Shown in pieces: positions 24,901 to 33,900 of a stretch of 64,000 nucleotides of DNA. The stretch comes from Megamerina dolium. Lineage: Eukaryota > Arthropoda > Insecta > Diptera > Megamerinidae. The stretch is from positions 36,107,040 through 36,171,039 of the forward strand of contig OY978527.1 of assembly GCA_963854835.1 (NCBI GenBank). Reading direction: 5' to 3'. Every line of letters begins with the position of its first letter. The stretch's first letter is position 1. The translations under genes and the position numbers were made by a program. The notes under the pieces are model-generated. The model did no database searches. It was not told where the DNA came from and saw nothing but the letters and a program-made list of their open reading frames with translations.

Positions 24901-27900
24901 TACTGTGTGAAAGATTGAAGCCTACCTGATTGGACCTTATCAGTGTGGCTTCAGACCTGGTAAATCTACCATTGAACATATTTTCACACTGCGCAAAATC
25001 CTGGAAAAGACCCAATAAAAACAAATCGACACACACCATCTATTTGTTGATGATAAAGCCGCTTTCGAGAGTCCGGTAAGGGATTATCTCTACACAACAA
25101 TGTCTGAATTCGGTAGTCCTGCAAAGCTCATTCGACTTTGCAGAATGACACTGTATAACTCCCGTTGTGCAGTGAAAATTGTTAAGGACCTCACCCCGCT
25201 GTTTAATACCGAACGAGGTTGCAAACAAGGTGCGACTTCTTCAATGTTATCATGGTGAAAATAATATGAGCTACTGATCTACGACATAACCACATGTCGA
25301 ATGGATTTTACAGTGAACAAGGGCAAGGCGAAGTATCTAATGTCAAGAAACAAATAGTCCCGGCGTCTTGGACAGCACGCCACTGTTGATAACTACGCTT
25401 TTGAAGTAGTGAAGGACTTTGTCTATCTTGGAACCAGCATTAACGCCAATAATGACGTCAGCCTAAAGATATTGCGACGATTACAGTTGCAAAAAAGTGC
25501 TACTTTGGGCTAAGTAAGCAATAGAGAAGTCGAGCCCTCTCTCGAGAAACGATAATCACACTCTACAAGGTACAACCATGTGCTATATGAGCTGTATGCC
25601 GACGCCGACGCGCATTAAAATTCAGCGGGTGCGCTGGCTAGGTCATGTCGAGCGAATAGAAGAACACGCTCCGACTAAGAAAGTGTTAGTCAGCGCTTGG
25701 AATCTATAACTGGCGCCAGCTAGCGAAGGAAAGAGTTTGCTGACGAAGCATGCTCGAGTCGGCCTAAATCGAGTCTCGGTTGTAATGGCCACATAAGTAA
25801 GTAAGTAAGATAGATTGAAATTAGAAGATAAATTCCACACATCCGTACGACAGGAATGAATGGGAACATAGCTGCACTACTTTACAGAAAGGGATCCAGT
25901 TGCTCAAAGTTCCCCTACTCTAGGTAGTTCCTTGTCTTGGTGTAGGGGCATACTCTGGGCTGGATCGGGTCACATGGAAGTCGTAGCCTTTCGTGGGGCA
26001 TGATCAGGCGCACAAGCTAAGGACTACTGACAACGCACACCTTGAAAGTAGGCTTCTACGATTCCTGGTTAGTCGTTGAGACCCTGGCTAATTGGTCAGC
26101 CATACGGGGAAGTGCGGCTATCTATCATATCAATGGCCCACTTCCAGCACGGTCATGTCTCTACTGGATTTGGGACGCGGATAGTTAAGCGGGGAGAAGG
26201 AAAACTTTATTATTTATTGGCGACATTTTTGCAATATTGGGTAATTTAAAAAGTCTCCGCGGAACATGTGTTCATTGATATTTGACATGTGACATTTCAG
26301 GCTACATTTTTTGTGAATACAATTCTGTAATTCGTTGGTCGTGTAAAAAGTTATATGGATTTGAAAATCTGTGAAATATTTGAAGAAATATGTGATGTGA
26401 TGCTTTATTACTATAAAAAATTTAAAACCGCTACAAAAACATCCCGAAATTTGTGTGCGATTTACAATGACAATACTATGAGTAAACGCCAGACCCAAGA
26501 GTGATTTTCTCAATTCCGTTCCGGAAATTTCAATGTCAAAGATGCACCTCGCTCTGTTGGGCCAGTTACTGAAAAAGTTGATGCAATTTTGAAACTGATG
26601 GAACAAGACCGACACTCAAGCTGTCAGGAGATAGTGGAGGCACAAAACCTAAACTACGTGACAGTTTCGAATCATCTAAAAAGAGCGGAAAAGACTCTGA
26701 ATTAACGCAAAGAAATTTGATTGATCACATTACCATCAGCAAAATGCTACTGAAATGCAACGAAATCGAACCATTTTTGAGGCGAATCATTACGGTTAGA
26801 TCTGATCTCTACTGCTCACAACTCTACTGCTTGAATGAAACAATCAAGGAAAATCGACCACCATTGGCCAACAGAAAAGGAGTTGTTTTCCATCTTGACA
26901 GTGCCTGGTCAAACACATCTTTGATGACTCTGAATAAATTGACGGAATTTGGTTGGAAAGTTTTGATGCATCCACCGTATAGCCCGGACATTACACCGTC
27001 TAACTACCATTTGTTTGGGTCTCTGCAGAACTCCCTTAATAGTAAAAAATTGGTCGACCAAAAAGCCGCTGAAAATCACTTGGCCAAGTTTTTCGTCGAA
27101 GTTACCCTAAAAAATGACAGAAGGTCATAGATAATTATGGCCAATATGTACTTGATTAAAATTGATTTTGAATAAGGACAAATTTTTGTTCAAAAATATA
27201 CCAAAAAAAAAAACCATGAATACTTTTTAAATTACCCAATACATATACTTGTATTGTATGTATGTAAGAACATCAATTAGAAGGTTCAATTGTGTGGGAC
27301 GAAAAAAATGTATGTATAAATGGGATGTGAATAGAATAATTAAAAATTGTTATATATGATGCTTAGTTAGTAGTAAGCTGCAGTAAAATACAAATTATAA
27401 ATGAAAGCCTAATGTCGATTGTTCAATTTAAAATAGACTGATTTAAAAAATAATAATTTATTTTCAGCAACACAAACGACAATGTAATTCAAGAAAGTAA
27501 TATGCTTATGAATTAATTGCAAATATTTATGTGCCACATCAGTTCAATCGAATTTTCTCATTAATACCACCTGACATTTATTTTGCAATATCGCCAAACA
27601 TTCACAAAATTTATCAGAACAAAAGGAAAATGTCACAGTTCAAGAGAAACCCAAACAAGTAAATAGTATACATATAAAATCATTAGTATTTATAGCATCT
27701 CTATAGGAGCAGTATAGACTAGTTGACTAAATATTAGTTTTTCAACTAGTTAAAATGAACTAGTGGTGAATTAGAATACCCTTTAAAGAGACTTATGCCG
27801 AGGACAGCGTAAGATTAAAATAAACAATTTGTGCTTTTAGAAAAGAAACTAGTTCTCACTAAGAGGTCTACCCGAAAATCAAATATCCTAAAGATTTGGC

Positions 27901-30900
27901 TGAGTTGAGGTTCCATTGCAAACAATTTTCACTTTATTTTTCACCAATTTCAACTAGTTTCTTTCAACCATTTGAAAAACGATTTTAACATTTAGTCAAC
28001 CAGTTTATGCTGCTCCTACAGGGAGAGTTGATTAGAAAAAAACAAAATAAATAGAATAATAAAATAAACTTGCCAACATACATTTGCAACAATTTGGATA
28101 TACGATTCCATAACATCACTGTTGGACTGGGCCTGGTAGAATATGATTTGTATGTAGGTTAAGTTTCTGGTGTCTGTGACGTAAATGTATTGATTATATC
28201 TATATATCATGTGTATGTATGCATAAATGTACGTAGGTATAACTATATTTTTGATTGTACTGTTATTACAAACAACTACATATTACAAATACCCGAATAT
28301 CCAAAATTGATGAAAAGATTTTTGTTTGTTTGCAATAATGTCGATATTTTTCTTAAATTGCAAATATATTTTTACATATTATTGAAAAAATGTTTGCAAA
28401 TGTGCAATTGTGCAATATTGTCAGAATTGTAATTTATATAAAATTAAATCACGCAGAAAATGTCATATTTACTACGTCCCGGCCCCTTGAGACGGAAGCC
28501 GCTGGACTACGACGGAGAGAAAGGCCATGCCTCCGATGGACCAGATCGTGGAAAACCTGTCTGCTCTTGGTGTAACTGATTGGAGAAGGCGCACACAAAG
28601 TAGAGACGCCTGGAGAGCTGCTGCGGTCGGACGTAACTCATATATGGGTCATATATGATGATGATGATGCAGGTACATTTTCACCGGCTTTTTTCAGAAT
28701 TTCGCTAAATTTTCCGCGATTGGACTGCCAGACCGAGGTACATCTGTGACATTGAAATCTCCTTGTGTAGGCACTTTACCCATAAACTATGCAAATTGAC
28801 CACGTGCTTGCGTCACGTTGATGAAAGTGAAATGTTGAGATTCCTTGAATTTCCCCATTAGAAAACACCAACTTTCAAGCACAAAAATTAATGTTCTGCT
28901 GATGAAGCATATTTCATAATTCTCTTCACAAAAAAATTTTCTTTGAAATGTCATCTTTCAAACGCATTATTAATGCAGGATTAAGAGTATTGACCTGCTG
29001 CAATCAGTAATCGAATAAAACAACACTTTGAGCCGCAATACTGCAGACTTGAACCAATATTTTGTGCACAATGCAGGGGGAGAGTAGCACGATTGTTTTT
29101 TGGAGCGAATTGTGAAATTCTTAAGTCGATATTCTATATGTCGAATAAACTTGGGCCGATAATGTTCCTACTTTCCAATTTTACTTGCATGAATATATGC
29201 GTAAGTATATTGTATGTGCTCGTTGTCTGGGTGTTTTTAATGGATCGTTGAGATTTATTTCAAAAGCTTGCAACTTACGACTAACCTTTTGCTGCCTGTT
29301 TTTCGAGCTGGTTTTATTTTGAGACCAATACCATAGTAATAGAAAGGAAAATACGTACCTTGTTTGTGAGAAACATTGAATGAGGACAGAAGAACAGTCT
29401 CAAACGATTTTGAAAAGCGCAAGTACCATAACGATTCACCAGGCTAGTGGAAAAAGTATGGAGCAACGCAACACATCGCAGTAGTGATCAAAGAGCTTCA
29501 ATTTCCCAAGAGATTTCAGTACGTATCGACTTTGAACATTGCTGCTTCACTTGCGAAGTACGCAACAAATATTGACTCTGTTAAAAACATAATTTTCGCA
29601 ATTTTAATACAACGACATAGCGAAATGGGTTGTTGTCAAACAGACTGCCCGCAAAAATCAAGGATTTAGTACCAGCCGGAGCTAAATATCATGTGCGATA
29701 TTGCTTCTGAAACGCACGGCATCAAAACAATCTGACAATGATAAAAATCAATTCTCCGATGAAGCCGTTGAATTCATGAAAAACATTTACGAATATATCG
29801 ATGGTAGTTCCAATAAAAGCCAACATCTTATAAGCAATTTGACTTCTAAGATTGAAGGCGAATATATTCCTCAAAACCGGACGATCCATCCTTTTGAAAG
29901 TGCAGTGAAAATTCAGTCGATAAATTAAGAAAACAAAGGAAAATCTTTTCGATATCAAAGTTTACCTAGGCGGGGTTTGAACTCGCAACCTACGGATCAG
30001 AAGGCCAACGCACTAGCCACTGAACTACGGCATGCACTCACTTTCGGTAGTAACAATTTGTAATGAAAAAATGCTTCTTAAAGAGCTATGTGACAAAGCT
30101 CAGAAAAAAAGAGGTCTGCCATTCGGAAACATCTAGTACAAATAGGTCTCCGCGGGAAGAGAAGCTCGGTGGTATCACAACGGATCTTTCTAGCCCAAGT
30201 GTGTCCTCTCAGAAAGAGAGCAGCCACAACAAGTTAACCTGAAATTGATCATTGATTCGACATTAGTTGTCACTGTCTGGAATTGGAGCGACGACCTACG
30301 GGTCAGAGGGCCAACGCACTAACCACTGAACTACGGCACCCACCCATGGATTAACTCCATATAAATAGTTTTATTTGAAATCAGCAATAGTGGACACTGA
30401 TGGCACGTGGCCTCCTAAGAATGGACTGGTCTTCGTCCCGGAAGCGCTCGACCACGTGGCCGACCAAGGTCCATTTATCTGATCAGAATACAGAAATACT
30501 TTGTGCGGGTACAAAACAAAGAATTTCCATATTTTTGCTTCTACAACAACAACAGGTGGCACGTTTGTTACAATTTTTTCTGAAAATTTTCCAAAATGGT
30601 TTAATTTGCAATCGCTTTAATTAAATAACTACATATTGTGTTAACAGTAAAATATTGTATTATGACGAAAGTGTCTGTTCTTTTTTTTTTTATTCATAGC
30701 TTGTGATTAACAAGCGATTAAAGAGAGTGAGTTGATGAGTGAATATTTAGTTGGTGCAGTTACGTTACATTGAAGCGATAAGGAATTGCTGTCAAAATAG
30801 GGGGAATTATTGTAATGAATGTACGTGCTTTTCAACTGATTTCTTACTTTCTTAAGTCCTTAAGATATTCTGCACCAAATGAGATTTTTTTGAAGTATGC

Positions 30901-33900
30901 TTGTCAGGATGTGGATATGTGTGGATTTGAATGATGTCGATTCCAAGTAGGTTCAACTCATTTGCAATATAATTAATTATATTTTATATTTATACACATA
31001 GCATTTAAACAAGATTCAAAGGAAATTGCTGTAAATTGAATTAGACATAAAATTGCTGCAACAACATTTTCTCCCATGAACTATTGTACATGCATGCTAT
31101 ATGTAGGTATTTTGACTTATACAATTTAATTATAATGCATTCCACGACGATATATGTATGTATGTAGGTACCACTCAGTGAGTATTCTGTGTTCTGTTCT
31201 GTTCAGGTTATGTAGACATATGCATGTACGAGGGCGATCCCAGAACTACCCGACCTAACAAAGAAAACACAACTAATTTGAGAAAATATTTCTTTATATA
31301 CACTTTTCCAGCGATATTCTATAGCTTCGATACTCGCTTTATAGTATGAACTGTCTAGCTCATTAAAATAGCCATCTACAGCAGACTCCAGAAGCCATTT
31401 TTTCAAATTTGGAAATAGAAAATAATCCAAAGGAGCTAAATCTGACGAAGAAGGTGCGTACTGAAGTAATTCGAGCTTTAACTCATTGATTTTGCTCATC
31501 GCTATAGCGGATGTGTGAACTGGTGCATTGTCTTGATGAAACAACACTTTCTTTTTCGCCAAATGTGGCCTTTTTTCTTTAATTTCATCACTTAAACGCT
31601 GCAACAAATCAGCATAATACTCGCCGTTGATTGATTTTCCTTTTTGAAGATAATCAATAAAAATTATACCACGTGCATCCCAAAAAACAGACGCCATAAC
31701 CTTGCCTGCTGATGGAACTGTCTTCGCCTTCTTTGGACACGATTCTCCACTTTCAGTCCACTGTTTTGACTACTCCTTTGTCTCAGGTGTTAAGTGGTGG
31801 ACCCATGTCTCATCCATGGTTTTATTACTGTGAAACATCGCCGAACACTCTATAGAACATCTTTACGATGCTATTTTTGTTTATATAGTGAGCAAACGCG
31901 GCACCCATCTTGCACACAGCTTTTTCAGCACTTTTTGAAATGCCTGTAATTTCACCTAGCTCACGCACCTTCAGCCGGCGATCATCCAATATCATTTTAT
32001 GGATTTTCTTAACTGTTTCTGGGGTGGCCACCTCAATTGGTCGACCACTACGGCGTTCGTCTTGGCAGCTCGTACGAGCTCGTCTAAACTCTGCCACCCA
32101 ATATTTTATGGTCGTAAATGAAGGAGCAGACTCCTCCAGAGTAGAATCTGGGGTGGCCACCTCAATTGGTCGACCACTACGGTGTTCGTCTTGGCAGCTC
32201 GTACGAGCTCGTTTAAACTCTGCCACCCAATATTTTATGGTCGTAAATGAAGGAGCAGACTCCTCCAGAATAGAATCTAGTTCGACTTTAATATTTGTTG
32301 GACTGAGACATTTCAAAATTGAAAATATTGAATTACAAATTCATGTTTACAAATTCACTGAGGTCGTTAGCTTTCGATTGCTCCAAAAAAATACTAACAA
32401 CGTGGCGCCTTGAAACTGAAAGCATATGTTTTATAAGGTTGCCACTTTTCGCCAAAGTGATTTTTTTCAAACTACTCCCGCCATCTATATGTCAGGTCGG
32501 GTAGTTCTGGGACCTCCCCCATACCTACATATGTGAATTTTCGCGACTACAATGTCAGAAATATTGTCGATAATAGAATATACTCATACTCGTATGTTTG
32601 TATACACAAAAGATTGTGTGCCATTGCCATGCACAATTTAGCGTTTTGCGATTTTAACGCCATAATTTAATTATCAGCAATAGCAACAAGAGCAACTTGT
32701 TCGTACAAAAACCACCACAACATTAATTATACAAACTAACAGTAAACAACCACAAAATTTGATAGACACGCCTTTGACGGATGGGTCATTGGGAATTGTA
32801 GTTGTGTAATAATATTCAATATTATCCAACTATCTTCTCTTCATATTCACAGCTTTTTCGCTCATATGTTCATATATCGTTTAACCCCAAATATAGTATG
32901 TAGTGTGGCTTTTGTTTTTATATGTCTATTTTTTTTTTTTTTGTAAAACTTTGCATACAATTAACCCATCGTCATTGTAAAAGAGATCCCTTAGAATACC
33001 GATTGTGGCTCCTTCATTTCTTTTGTATTATTTTTGTATTGTATGGATGTGCGTGTCATTGTTTTCACCCCAAGTCATTGCGTATCCGACTACTTGATGA
33101 CATCTATAATGTTGGTTCCTCCCCACTTTCGCGCTCTGTGTGTTTGTGTGCGCGGTTGTGTGGATTCTGTTATAGGCTTTATTTCACACAATCGCATTAT
33201 TTAATAAGTATGCACGGAATAGGTTAAAGTGTGTTGTGTAATCGACATGTATTGAGAACTTGGATTTTGAAGAATTCATACGTACAAATTCATTCTTTTA
33301 TATTTCGTGAATAGCAAATAATAACGAACATTTTTAAATGAAAAGGGCTTTATTGTTTTTCAAAATATTCACCATGATGATGAATGGTCAACTTTTGCAT
33401 TCTATCAAACCATTTGTCATAGCAGTTTTTCCATTCCTCTTGAGACAGAGCCAAAACATAGTTTTTGAACGCTTCAACTGCTTCTTTGGGGCTCGTAAAT
33501 CGTTGACCACGCAGTTTACCTTTGATATTCGAGAACAAGAACAAGTCATTGGGTGCCAAATCAGGACTGTACGGAGGATGAGTCATCAATTCACATATTT
33601 GACGAGATGTGAGAGAGCTCGCATTGTCATGATGGAGAATGATTCGTCTTTGGCGGTTGGTTTTGCGAATTTCTCTAAAGACTTCCGGTAAACAAATGGT
33701 CGTGTGTGTACAACTCAGAATTGACCGTCCTACGTTGGTCAAGAATAATATTGGCCACTTGAATCATTCGGCTGAAGAAACAGCCGACCATTTTCTTCGA
33801 TGTGCTGCGGTCCCGAACAACGTTTGTTGGATTTGGCTCGTCTTGGAACACCCACACTGTCGATTGATTGTACAACTAGCGAATATAAAATATTATCTAG

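Noticed and set aside
30371..30624. Opposed frames of 63 and 74 residues as a host exon
   Set aside because: No matching domain, and no splice acceptor-donor pair in phase. Left as unassigned intron DNA.
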